From contig JASFMR010000128.1 in NCBI GenBank assembly GCA_050117475.1, positions 1 to 6,694 of the forward strand: a stretch of 6,694 nucleotides of DNA. Direction: 5' to 3'. Made by a program: the position numbers and the translations under genes. The stretch comes from Fodinibius sp050117475. Its GTDB lineage: Bacteria; Bacteroidota; Rhodothermia; Balneolales; Balneolaceae. Under the pieces are notes generated by a model. The model was not told where the DNA came from, did no database searches, and saw only the letters and a list, made by a program, of their open reading frames with translations. Below are positions 1 through 5,539 of the stretch, one piece after another (position 1 is the stretch's first letter; each line of letters opens with the position of its first letter).

Positions 1-1582
1 GTGGTTTGTCAACGATGATATAGGCCGCATTTCGGGTCTTTTTGTCGCTATACACCTTGTTCATTTCACGGTTTAGCTTGATATAGGCCTCGTAGTCGGG
101 CTCCAGTTTTCCGAAATCATATTCAAACTTGAGGTTGGGCAGTTCAATAATAGTGACGCCGGTTATGAGAAGGGCAATTCCGATGATTCCATATGAAAAC
201 CAATTCCGGCGATTATTCCTGACGGCAGATACTTCCGGGGCCTGTGATACTTTTTGGGGAATATCGGAAAGATCAAGCCACCGTATCTTTTCCAATACAA
301 CCAACAGGGCGGGGAGAAAAAAAATATAAGCCAGTATAGACAGCATGAGGCCGACCCCGGCAATGAATCCAAATTCGCTGAAACCTTTGAAATCGGCCAG
401 CATGAGTATGAAAAAGGCGGCGGCAGTGGTTATCCCCACCACCGTAATGGCTTGTCCCGTAGTCATGAAGGTAACAGTGATAGATTCTTCCACGGATTTG
501 CTCTCTCCACGCTCTTCGGCATAGCGGGCAAAAAAGTGGATGCCGAAATCTATGCCCATCCCAAATAACAGCAGGCCCAAGGTGGCTGTCATAATGGTGA
601 GCGTCTGATAAGCGATCCAGGCAATGCCAAAAGTCAGGGCCAGGCTGAAAGTCAACGGAAGCGCCAGCATCAGAGTATGAGCAGGGATCTGTCGAAACTG
701 CCTGAACATAAGGTGGAAAGAAAAATAATCACCGGCCTGGGCCTGGTAGCTTTTATACTGAAAGTATAGTACGACAAACACCAAGAGCATCAGTACTCCT
801 GCGCCGAAAGAGTTTTTGACGTCTTTGGTGATGGCTTCAACCTCGATAAGGGTCCGTATAAGTCGGCCACCCAGCACGACCTTCATCTGTGGCTGGAAGG
901 TGGCAGGATTCATCTGGTCTACCACGTTTTGGAGGTTGCTGTATGTATTCCTAATAAATCTGAGGTCAGTCTGAGAGCCGCTTGGAAATAACTTTACAGC
1001 CATCGCCGTAGAGTCGCTGGAGATTGGGTATTCCGATCCGATGAGTTCGTCATACATGTTACTGAGCTCTTCGCCCAGGGAATCTGTCTCGGAACTTTCT
1101 TCCTCTTCCAGCTCAAAATAAAAGGGGTTGGCTTCTCTTTTTGCTTCACTGATCCTGCGATGCAGGAAATCTTCAAGTTGATCCAATTCGCTGTCAGTGG
1201 CAAAATAAAGTGCGTTTCGTTTCAGGAAATCAATATTTTTATGGAATTCCGAACGGAGGAAGTACGGTTTCCCGTTGTTTTGGCGCATAGCAAGGGCCTT
1301 GGGAATGAGTGCTTCAGCGAACTTTTTGTTGGCCTCAAAAGAGGGGCTTTCTATGATAACAGCCACTTCATGTTCACCGCCGACCTGCTCGCGAAGTTTG
1401 TCCAGCGCCTGTACGCTGTGATACGATCGGGGGATAAGCTGTGCAAGGTCGGTGTCGATGCGCAAATTGATGGCCAGGAGAAACCCTACTAACGCTAAGC
1501 TCAGGCTAATGATGATAGTGGTTACGGGAAATCGAATGATTTTCCTGAGAAAGGGTAAAAGCCGTTCAAAGAGTCTTTCCAT
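1..1582 (-). CDS. RND/MMPL-superfamily exporter, N-terminal 527 residues (runs off the left edge)
   Basis: This is the N-terminal part of a predicted RND-superfamily exporter of the MMPL/HAE3-like type, an inner-membrane proton-driven pump usually moving lipids or other hydrophobic molecules. Reading inward from an ATG at 1582, the protein has a first membrane helix (about residues 16-39), a large extracytoplasmic domain (about 40-255) with a very acidic stretch near 157-172, then helices near 257-275, 303-325, 327-350, 375-397 and 407-430, and the start of the second half near 461-481. The helix-4 motif GMGIDFGIHFFARYAEERGE (341-360) is typical of the family; Asp345 is the likely proton-relay acid. 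Family members usually reach about 750-900 residues, so the second half is probably missing only because the window ends; the frame is still open at base 2. It lies 20 bp after the beta-helix/membrane gene and is probably co-transcribed with it. The leader has no clear Shine-Dalgarno site. Substrate cannot be told from sequence. Confidence 0.93.
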   Translation of the reverse strand, partial: MERLFERLLPFLRKIIRFPVTTIIISLSLALVGFLLAINLRIDTDLAQLIPRSYHSVQALDKLREQVGGEHEVAVIIESPSFEANKKFAEALIPKALAMRQNNGKPYFLRSEFHKNIDFLKRNALYFATDSELDQLEDFLHRRISEAKREANPFYFELEEEESSETDSLGEELSNMYDELIGSEYPISSDSTAMAVKLFPSGSQTDLRFIRNTYSNLQNVVDQMNPATFQPQMKVVLGGRLIRTLIEVEAITKDVKNSFGAGVLMLLVFVVLYFQYKSYQAQAGDYFSFHLMFRQFRQIPAHTLMLALPLTFSLALTFGIAWIAYQTLTIMTATLGLLLFGMGIDFGIHFFARYAEERGESKSVEESITVTFMTTGQAITVVGITTAAAFFILMLADFKGFSEFGFIAGVGLMLSILAYIFFLPALLVVLEKIRWLDLSDIPQKVSQAPEVSAVRNNRRNWFSYGIIGIALLITGVTIIELPNLKFEYDFGKLEPDYEAYIKLNREMNKVYSDKKTRNAAYIIVDKP

Positions 1583-1602
1583 GGGCTTTGTTTGGCATTA
1601 AG

Positions 1603-2718
1603 TTACATACTGTTAGCTCTCATCTTCCAGAAATAACTGGCAAGGGTTCCAAGGCCGAAGAATATCAGCAGCAGGTTGATGAACCAGCCTACCAAGGGCA
1701 GGACACTAAGTATCGAGGTCAGAAGTATACCCAAAGCCAATCCCCAATAATAATCAGAGTATGCTTCTCCCGGCTTGAATAGGCGTATGCTCAGCGTACC
1801 TATTGTAAGGGCAACAAGGAGATAGCCAAAGAAAAGGGCCAGTCCATAAAATACCATCAGCAACACGGATATGGGGATGGTAAGAACCAGTATTAGCAGG
1901 ATAATACTCGCTATCGGGATCCCCAGGAAGAGCAGGAAGCCGAGTCCGGTGTTTTTAAAATAGTTTTCCGTTGAAAAGCGGTGCAGATCGACGGTTGTCT
2001 CACGGAAAATGGCAATCAGTAATATCCCGGTTAGCAGGATCGAGGTATAGAACCATAAGCCGACAAAGAAAGTAGCCATCCATGTGTCTTCCTTAGTTTG
2101 GACGATTTTCAGGTCGTCAGGAGCATTTCCAAGGGTAGAAGGGTCAATTTCTTCATCGGTAGTAATGGAAGTACCGGCCATGCCCTGATAATTGTCTCCG
2201 AATGTAACATCGGTGCTGTATAATTCGGTATAGCTTTGAACGGTTCCGTCGAGTCGGATTTTGGCGCCAGAGGCACGCAGCCAGCCGTCAATGGAACCTC
2301 CTTCGAATATAACCTCGCGGCCCGCAAGGGCGACATTACCGTGAATTCGCGCATTGGGCGCGATACGAACTTCCGATCCGGCTGCAAAAAGATCCCCGTC
2401 CACCTCACCGTCAATTAGGACTGTTTCCCCGCCCGCTATCAGCATATCACCGACGGTGCCCGAGACGGTCACATTTCGTGCGGCTACGATGGCATCATCA
2501 CTAATGGAACCGTTGATGATCAGATTACGGGATGCCGCAAAGAGATCGTCCCCCAAGTACCCATAGATATCAACAAACTGTCCCGCCGCAATAACATTGG
2601 TCGATATGGTATCTTCTTCACTAATTCGAATGGTTGTACCTATTTTATAGGTAGACCCCTGGGCCACTAATAATATTGGTATTAATAAAATTGCCCCCGA
2701 AAAGATGATTTTCTTCAT
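1603..2718 (-). CDS. Signal-peptide-bearing bactofilin-like beta-helix protein with C-terminal multi-pass membrane domain
   Basis: The 371-residue protein has three parts. Residues 1-19 form a signal peptide (MKK, a hydrophobic core, then LLVA before Gln20). Residues about 49-171 are a solenoid of short repeats with a period of mostly 17 (17, 17, 17, 17, 19, 18, 17), each of the form V-x-I-x-G-x-V-x-D-x-L-x-A-A-G-x-x, as in polymer-forming bactofilins. Residues about 213-363 are strongly hydrophobic, with around five helices (near 215-238, 258-280, 282-309, 325-343, 345-363). I chose the start at 2718 because GGAG lies 7 bases upstream and the signal peptide begins there; the open frame extends to 2772 without such a site. 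Bactofilins are normally cytoplasmic, so a signal peptide and membrane anchor suggest the solenoid faces the periplasm (inference). It is first in a likely operon with the RND exporter 20 bp downstream. Similar proteins are annotated 'polymer-forming cytoskeletal protein'; the function is unknown. Confidence 0.88.
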   Translation of the reverse strand: MKKIIFSGAILLIPILLVAQGSTYKIGTTIRISEEDTISTNVIAAGQFVDIYGYLGDDLFAASRNLIINGSISDDAIVAARNVTVSGTVGDMLIAGGETVLIDGEVDGDLFAAGSEVRIAPNARIHGNVALAGREVIFEGGSIDGWLRASGAKIRLDGTVQSYTELYSTDVTFGDNYQGMAGTSITTDEEIDPSTLGNAPDDLKIVQTKEDTWMATFFVGLWFYTSILLTGILLIAIFRETTVDLHRFSTENYFKNTGLGFLLFLGIPIASIILLILVLTIPISVLLMVFYGLALFFGYLLVALTIGTLSIRLFKPGEAYSDYYWGLALGILLTSILSVLPLVGWFINLLLIFFGLGTLASYFWKMRANSM

Positions 2719-2725
2719 GATTGCG

Positions 2726-2729
2726 CTCC
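2726..2729 (-). promoter_or_regulatory. Ribosome binding site fixing the start of the beta-helix protein
   Basis: On the minus strand GGAG (within ATGGAGCG) lies 7 bases before the ATG at 2718. It supports this start over upstream in-frame ATGs at 2772 and 2751, whose translation would put 18 or 11 non-hydrophobic residues ahead of the signal peptide. Confidence 0.6.
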
Positions 2730-2786
2730 ATTTGGTTAGCTTAAAAACCATGTAATGAAAGGATACAATCATTGAAGAATCGTGGT

Positions 2787-2809
2787 TTAGGAGGATGACC
2801 CTTAGGAGG
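2787..2809. repeat. Direct repeat TTAGGAGG x2, 15-bp period
   Basis: Two identical 8-mers start at 2787 and 2802. On the plus strand each reads as a Shine-Dalgarno core; on the minus strand, inside the presumed leader of the beta-helix operon, they read CCTCCTAA, and the copy nearer the presumed transcription start contains CACCTCCT, matching the 3' tail of 16S rRNA. A role is not demonstrable from sequence. Confidence 0.35.
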
Positions 2810-2830
2810 TGTAACGAATCAATGGAAATT

Positions 2831-2858
2831 TTTGTAGGTGTTTCACCTACATTTTCAA
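2831..2858 (-). promoter_or_regulatory. Putative promoter of the beta-helix/RND operon
   Basis: On the minus strand TTGAAA (2858-2853) is followed after 16 bp by TACAAA (2836-2831), matching 5 of 6 and 4 of 6 positions of the sigma-70 consensus. Transcription would start near 2824, giving a leader of roughly 105 bases before the ATG at 2718. The spacer is almost entirely occupied by the inverted repeat at 2833-2851. The match is modest and Bacteroidota-type sigma factors prefer different elements, so this is a candidate only. Confidence 0.35.
2833..2851. promoter_or_regulatory. Perfect 19-bp inverted repeat, putative operator
   Basis: TGTAGGTG TTT CACCTACA is a perfect 8-bp inverted repeat around a 3-bp centre. 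It lies about 115 bp upstream of the beta-helix gene, between candidate -35 and -10 elements on that strand. Size and symmetry suit a dimeric repressor such as a TetR-type protein. It resembles DtxR-family boxes (AGGT...ACCT), but the gap between half-sites is 5 rather than 7 bases, so I do not assign a regulator. In RNA it could also form a short hairpin, but no T-run follows on either strand, so a terminator is unlikely. Confidence 0.45.
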
Positions 2859-3072
2859 TTATTTATACCCGGTAATTACATGTCAGGGAATGGGTTATAA
2901 TTAAATAAATTGGCAATTATATTTTTTTTTGAGATTATAATTCAAAGGGATGTAATGACAAATCATAACAAATAGATTGCCTGCTGTTTCCAGGATGCTT
3001 TCAATAAAGGGAGCGCCGGGAAAGGGGTGATAGAAATATTCATTCAACAAAAACAGATAACGGGGTATACCT

Positions 3073-3492
3073 ATGGACATGTCGAATATTAATTTTTTTG
3101 CAGTGTTGGTGGCCACACTTTCCACTTTTGTGGTGGGATGGCTATGGTACGGACCGCTTTTTGGAAAAGCGTGGATGAAAACCACAGGTTTAACAGAAGA
3201 GCAACTTCAGCAGGGAAATATGGCTAAAATTTTTGGACTGGCTTTTATATTTGAATTTATCATGGCTTTTAACCTTGCCATGTTCTTCTACGGATCGGCA
3301 GAGGGAGCCGAGATGATGACGGCTGCAACCGGTGCATTTTACGGTTTTTTGACCGGCTTTGGCTGGATCTTTTTTGCAATAGCCGTAAGCGGTCTCTTCG
3401 AGCAGCGATCATGGAAATATGTTCTGGTCAACGGCGGATATTGGGCCGTTGCGTTTACGCTTATGGGACTAATCCTTGGGGCATGGAAATAG
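3073..3492 (+). CDS. DUF1761 family membrane protein
   Basis: This is a 139-residue integral membrane protein that I recognise as DUF1761, a family of unknown function. Four membrane helices are visible: about 7-29, 52-73, 84-107 and 115-137. Family hallmarks include GWLWYGPLFGKAWM (22-35) in and after helix 1, a helix-2 start 'AKIFGLAFIFEF' (51-62), and the C-terminal VNGGYWAVAFTLMGLILGAW (119-138). Length is normal for the family. The ATG at 3073 has GGGG seven bases upstream; a second in-frame ATG at 3079 would give MSNINFF, which looks more like the usual family N terminus, so the true start may be two codons later. It is divergent from the beta-helix operon and separated by 162 bp from the next gene, with no strong terminator between. 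No catalytic residues are apparent, and its role is unknown. Confidence 0.9.
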   Translation: MDMSNINFFAVLVATLSTFVVGWLWYGPLFGKAWMKTTGLTEEQLQQGNMAKIFGLAFIFEFIMAFNLAMFFYGSAEGAEMMTAATGAFYGFLTGFGWIFFAIAVSGLFEQRSWKYVLVNGGYWAVAFTLMGLILGAWK

Positions 3493-3554
3493 GTAGATTA
3501 CCGACTATTGCTTGCATTTAGTAAGAAAAGGGCCCATTAAGTTTTTGAACTGAA

Positions 3555-3566
3555 TATCAATTGATA
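3555..3566. promoter_or_regulatory. 12-bp perfect palindrome TATCAATTGATA
   Basis: A perfect AT-rich palindrome in the 162-bp gap between DUF1761 and DUF302, about 90 bp before the DUF302 start and just upstream of a TATAAT hexamer. It could be an operator, but a short AT-rich palindrome can occur by chance. Confidence 0.25.
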
Positions 3567-3589
3567 AAAAGATTCGGCCATCGGTTCTT

Positions 3590-3595
3590 TATAAT
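3590..3595 (+). promoter_or_regulatory. Candidate -10 element (TATAAT) for the DUF302 gene
   Basis: An exact TATAAT lies 59 bp before the ATG at 3655. No good -35 is found at 16-18 bp; the nearest TTGATA (3561-3566) is 23 bp away. Either an activator helps or this is coincidental in AT-rich DNA. Confidence 0.3.
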
Positions 3596-3654
3596 TTCAT
3601 ATAGGCATTTTACCTTTCTAAAAACTATCACATTTGAATAATTTGAGGGCACTT

Positions 3655-4044
3655 ATGAGTTACTATTTCACTACTACATTAGATTCTTCTTTTGACGAAG
3701 CTATTGAAAAAACAACTGAGGTTTTAAAAGAAGAAGGATTTGGCATTCTCACCGAGATCGACGTTAAAGAGACCATGAAGAAGAAGCTGGATAAGGATAT
3801 GTATAATTACCGCATCCTTGGGGCTTGCAACCCGCCGATGGCCTGGGAAGCGCTGAAAGCGGAAAATAAAATCGGCGCTATGCTGCCCTGCAATGTCATC
3901 GTACAGGAGAGAGAGAAAGGCAAGATCGAGGTTTCCGCCATAGATCCGGTGGCTTCTATGACTGCGGTCAATAATAAGAATCTTGGGGAGGTGGCCCGTG
4001 AAGTTCAGGGTCGTCTCAAAAAGGTAATAGAGAAACTGGGATAA
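3655..4044 (+). CDS. DUF302 domain protein
   Basis: This 129-residue, probably cytosolic protein is a full-length single-domain member of DUF302, a small alpha/beta family of unknown function. Diagnostic segments are the N-terminal YYFTTTLDSSFDEAIEKT (3-20), YRILGACNPPMAWEAL (52-67), GAMLPCNVIVQE (74-85) and the C-terminal amphipathic helix (110-128). Two cysteines, Cys58 and Cys79, fall in the two conserved motifs. The frame opens further upstream at a TTG (3634), but the ATG at 3655 has GAGGG (3645-3649) at ideal spacing and gives the normal family N terminus, so I use that. It sits alone between gaps of 162 and 89 bp. DUF302 genes are often found near redox and sulfur genes in other genomes (general knowledge, weak), but nothing here supports that link. 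A short hairpin (4037-4049) spans the stop codon and lacks a T-run. Confidence 0.9.
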   Translation: MSYYFTTTLDSSFDEAIEKTTEVLKEEGFGILTEIDVKETMKKKLDKDMYNYRILGACNPPMAWEALKAENKIGAMLPCNVIVQEREKGKIEVSAIDPVASMTAVNNKNLGEVAREVQGRLKKVIEKLG

Positions 4045-4133
4045 TCCCAATCTCATATCGAACCCCAACAAACTTTTCTGGCATCTAACGAAATGCGCTT
4101 AAAAAACTTCTAATTTAAATTTAATAGCCTCAC

Positions 4134-5006
4134 ATGAAATATATCGGAGCCCACGTCAGTGCAGCCGGGGGTGTGGAAAACGCCCCTCTGCGAGCTCACA
4201 ATATCGGAGCCCGGGCATTTGCTTTATTTACCAAGAATCAGCGGCAGTGGCAGGGGGCGCCGCTTAGCAGCGAGAATATAGAGGGCTTTAAGAAGAATTG
4301 TGAGGAACTGGGCTATTCCATGGATTATGTGATGCCTCATGACAGCTACCTCATAAACCTGGGACACCCGGAAAAGAAGCAACTGGAAAAGTCTCGCAAT
4401 GCTTTCCTTGATGAAGTACAACGCTGTGAGCAACTGGGGATTAAACTACTCAATTTTCATCCAGGCAGTCACCTTAATAAAATTAGCGTTGATGAATGCT
4501 TAAAGCGAAATGCAGAATCATTAAATTGGGCACTCGATCAAAGCCGGGGAGTAACAGCTGTAATCGAAAATACGGCTGGGCAGGGTACCAACACCGGTTA
4601 CCGCTTTGAACACCTGGCAGCTATTATTGACGGGGTGGAAGATAAAAGTCGTGTAGGCGTCTGTATTGACACCTGCCATGCATATGCGGCAGGATACGAT
4701 CTTTCTAATACATCGGGCTTTGAAAAGATGATTAGGGAATTTTCCGAAGTTATTGGGTTTCAATACTTAAAGGGAATTCACCTCAATGATTCAAAAAAAG
4801 AATTGGGGAGTCGTGTTGATCGGCATGACAGTATAGGAGAAGGTGAAATAGGACTCAATGGATTCAGGCTGCTTATGCAGGATGAACGCTTTGATGATAT
4901 TCCCATGATCCTTGAAACGCCAAATACGGATAAATGGCCGGAAGAAATAGCACTATTGTACGAAATGGCGGGGGTTGCCCAAAGTGATCAGGAAATACAA
5001 AAATAG
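4134..5006 (+). CDS. nfo: Endonuclease IV (AP endonuclease, deoxyribonuclease IV)
   Basis: This enzyme of cytoplasmic base-excision repair cuts DNA 5' to abasic sites and removes 3'-blocking groups, using a three-metal zinc centre in a TIM barrel. The 290-residue protein is full length (E. coli Nfo has 285). All nine metal ligands are present and fall at the same numbers as in E. coli: His69 (MPHDSYLINLGHP), His109 (NFHPGSH), Glu145 (VIENTAGQGTN), Asp179 and His182 (IDTCHAYAAGYD), His216 (KGIHLNDSK), Asp229 and His231 (DRHDSIGEGEIG) and Glu261 (ILETPN). The start KYIGAHVSAAGG is typical. The leader has no Shine-Dalgarno site and is AT-rich, as is common in Bacteroidota. The gene is monocistronic or loosely follows DUF302 by 89 bp; a weak hairpin follows it. 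No LexA-like box is seen. Function is near certain. Confidence 0.98.
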   Translation: MKYIGAHVSAAGGVENAPLRAHNIGARAFALFTKNQRQWQGAPLSSENIEGFKKNCEELGYSMDYVMPHDSYLINLGHPEKKQLEKSRNAFLDEVQRCEQLGIKLLNFHPGSHLNKISVDECLKRNAESLNWALDQSRGVTAVIENTAGQGTNTGYRFEHLAAIIDGVEDKSRVGVCIDTCHAYAAGYDLSNTSGFEKMIREFSEVIGFQYLKGIHLNDSKKELGSRVDRHDSIGEGEIGLNGFRLLMQDERFDDIPMILETPNTDKWPEEIALLYEMAGVAQSDQEIQK

Positions 5007-5049
5007 GTTGGCAGGTTTTATCAACCCTACTGGTTTATCGAAACCTTTG
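5006..5049 (+). terminator. Weak hairpin cluster after nfo
   Basis: Directly after the nfo stop, GGTTG (5006-5010) can pair with CAACC (5022-5026), and GGTTT (5032-5036) pairs with AAACC (5041-5045) around an ATCG loop, followed by only TTT. Stems are 5 bp and the T-run is minimal, so this is a poor intrinsic terminator, though it may slow or stabilise the transcript end. Confidence 0.25.
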
Positions 5050-5090
5050 AATATCAAGGCGTATGTAATGATATTTTTCAACTATATAAA

Positions 5091-5119
5091 TTGTGCAAGA
5101 TACATAGGTAAGGTATTTT
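5091..5119 (+). promoter_or_regulatory. Candidate promoter of the small membrane-protein pair
   Basis: TTGTGC (5091-5096), a 17-bp spacer and TATTTT (5114-5119) form a weak promoter; TATTTT also fits part of the Bacteroidota -7 pattern TAnnTTTG. It would start transcription near 5126, about 70 bases before the ATG at 5197. The 190-bp gap after nfo makes an independent promoter plausible. Confidence 0.28.
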
Positions 5120-5196
5120 AAAAGAGAGCAGTGAACGATTATCCCCAAAATTCAATAGAGAACAGCATACCGTAAACAATTAAAGTGAGAGATCAT

Positions 5197-5373
5197 ATGT
5201 TACGAACTTCAGATTATTTTTTTCTGGCGGCAGTATTAATTTCATTCTTGCTGTCGGTGGTGCTTTGGTTTTCAGGAGAAAAAGACTTGGGACTTTTTGT
5301 GGGACTTTGGGTACCCTCATTGTTAAGCCTTGGTTGTTATTTCAATATTGTTTCAAAAAGAGGGAACCTATGA
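5197..5373 (+). CDS. Small two-helix membrane protein, 58 aa, unknown function
   Basis: I do not recognise this family securely. The 58-residue product has two hydrophobic segments (about 8-26 and 31-51) joined by a short charged turn SGEKD (26-30), with basic residues at the C terminus (SKRGNL). The second segment reads GLFVGLWVPSLLSLG (32-46), with a Trp-Val-Pro kink. This suggests a helical hairpin in the inner membrane. I chose the ATG at 5197, preceded by GAGAG at 5187-5191; an in-frame GTG at 5185 would add RDH and lacks a good site. The stop overlaps the next gene's start as ATGA (5370-5373), so the two are very likely co-translated. Hydrophobic patterning, an intact frame and the coupled neighbour argue that it is real. 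It could be an accessory subunit or a stress or toxin-like peptide; nothing decides this. Confidence 0.68.
   Translation: MLRTSDYFFLAAVLISFLLSVVLWFSGEKDLGLFVGLWVPSLLSLGCYFNIVSKRGNL
5360..5373 (+). promoter_or_regulatory. Internal ribosome site and ATGA coupling junction
   Basis: GAGGG (5360-5364) lies within the last codons of the 58-aa gene, and ATGA (5370-5373) combines the next start with this gene's TGA stop. This arrangement normally gives termination-reinitiation coupling, keeping the two products in fixed ratio. Confidence 0.6.
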
Positions 5374-5486
5374 ATGACATCAATGTATTTGCGATTGGTT
5401 TATTTGTAATAATATTGGTCGGTATAGGAATAGTGCATACAATCAGAGAGTTTCGGAGGATTGACAAAGGGAGAAAGAAAGAGTGA
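5370..5486 (+). CDS. Tiny single-helix membrane protein, 38 aa, translationally coupled
   Basis: The 38-residue product has one membrane helix (about 5-24, VFAIGLFVIILVGIGIVHTI) and a strongly basic tail (REFRRIDKGRKKE, 26-38). By the positive-inside rule the N terminus should be outside and the tail cytoplasmic. Its ATG overlaps the TGA of the preceding gene (ATGA, 5370-5373), and GAGG (5360-5363) stands 6 bases upstream inside that gene, which is good initiation geometry. The longer open frame that starts at 5265 would lie entirely out of frame inside the previous gene and is not used. I know no function; the size and layout resemble small accessory subunits of membrane complexes (CydX/KdpF-like in kind, not in sequence), but no such complex is adjacent. 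Confidence 0.62.
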   Translation: MNDINVFAIGLFVIILVGIGIVHTIREFRRIDKGRKKE

Positions 5487-5539
5487 CATTGTCCGGATAT
5501 AATAGAGGGGCAAACAAAAGGACTAAATACAATTCGCGG

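Larger units (their letters stand above)
2719..3072. other. Divergent intergenic region, 354 bp
   Basis: This region separates the minus-strand beta-helix/RND operon from the plus-strand DUF1761 gene. It holds a perfect inverted repeat at 2833-2851 within a possible minus-strand promoter (2831-2858), two copies of TTAGGAGG 15 bp apart (2787-2794 and 2802-2809), an AT-rich stretch with a T9 run (2922-2930), and a weak plus-strand promoter candidate TTGCCT (2977-2982), 17 bp, TTCAAT (3000-3005). I see no convincing coding sequence: a 26-codon plus-strand frame at 2795-2875 has poor initiation geometry. Confidence 0.6.

Noticed and set aside
1160..1492. A 110-codon plus-strand frame.
   Set aside because: It is antisense to the RND exporter, whose frame is continuous and motif-bearing; no domain or ribosome site supports it.
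2795..2875. A 26-codon plus-strand frame (internal ATG at 2822) preceded by AGGAGG motifs, a possible leader peptide.
   Set aside because: The first ATG directly abuts its AGGAGG (no spacing), the second is 12 bases from the next AGGAGG, and no gene follows for about 200 bp. The purine repeats are better viewed as part of the minus-strand leader.
2896..2930. TATAATT (2896-2902) and AATTATA (2915-2921) followed by nine T's, as a terminator.
   Set aside because: The stem is entirely A/T with a 12-base loop, and no plus-strand gene upstream would need terminating.
4037..4049. The hairpin TGGGA-TAA-TCCCA at the DUF302 stop as an intrinsic terminator.
   Set aside because: The stem is only 5 bp and no T-run follows.
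3724..4071. A 115-codon minus-strand frame.
   Set aside because: It is a shadow of the DUF302 gene, with no recognisable domain.
5461..5503. A perfect TTGACA (5461-5466) and a perfect TATAAT (5498-5503) as a strong plus-strand promoter.
   Set aside because: The spacer is 31 bp, far too long, TTGACA is inside the 38-aa gene, and downstream there is only antisense sequence.
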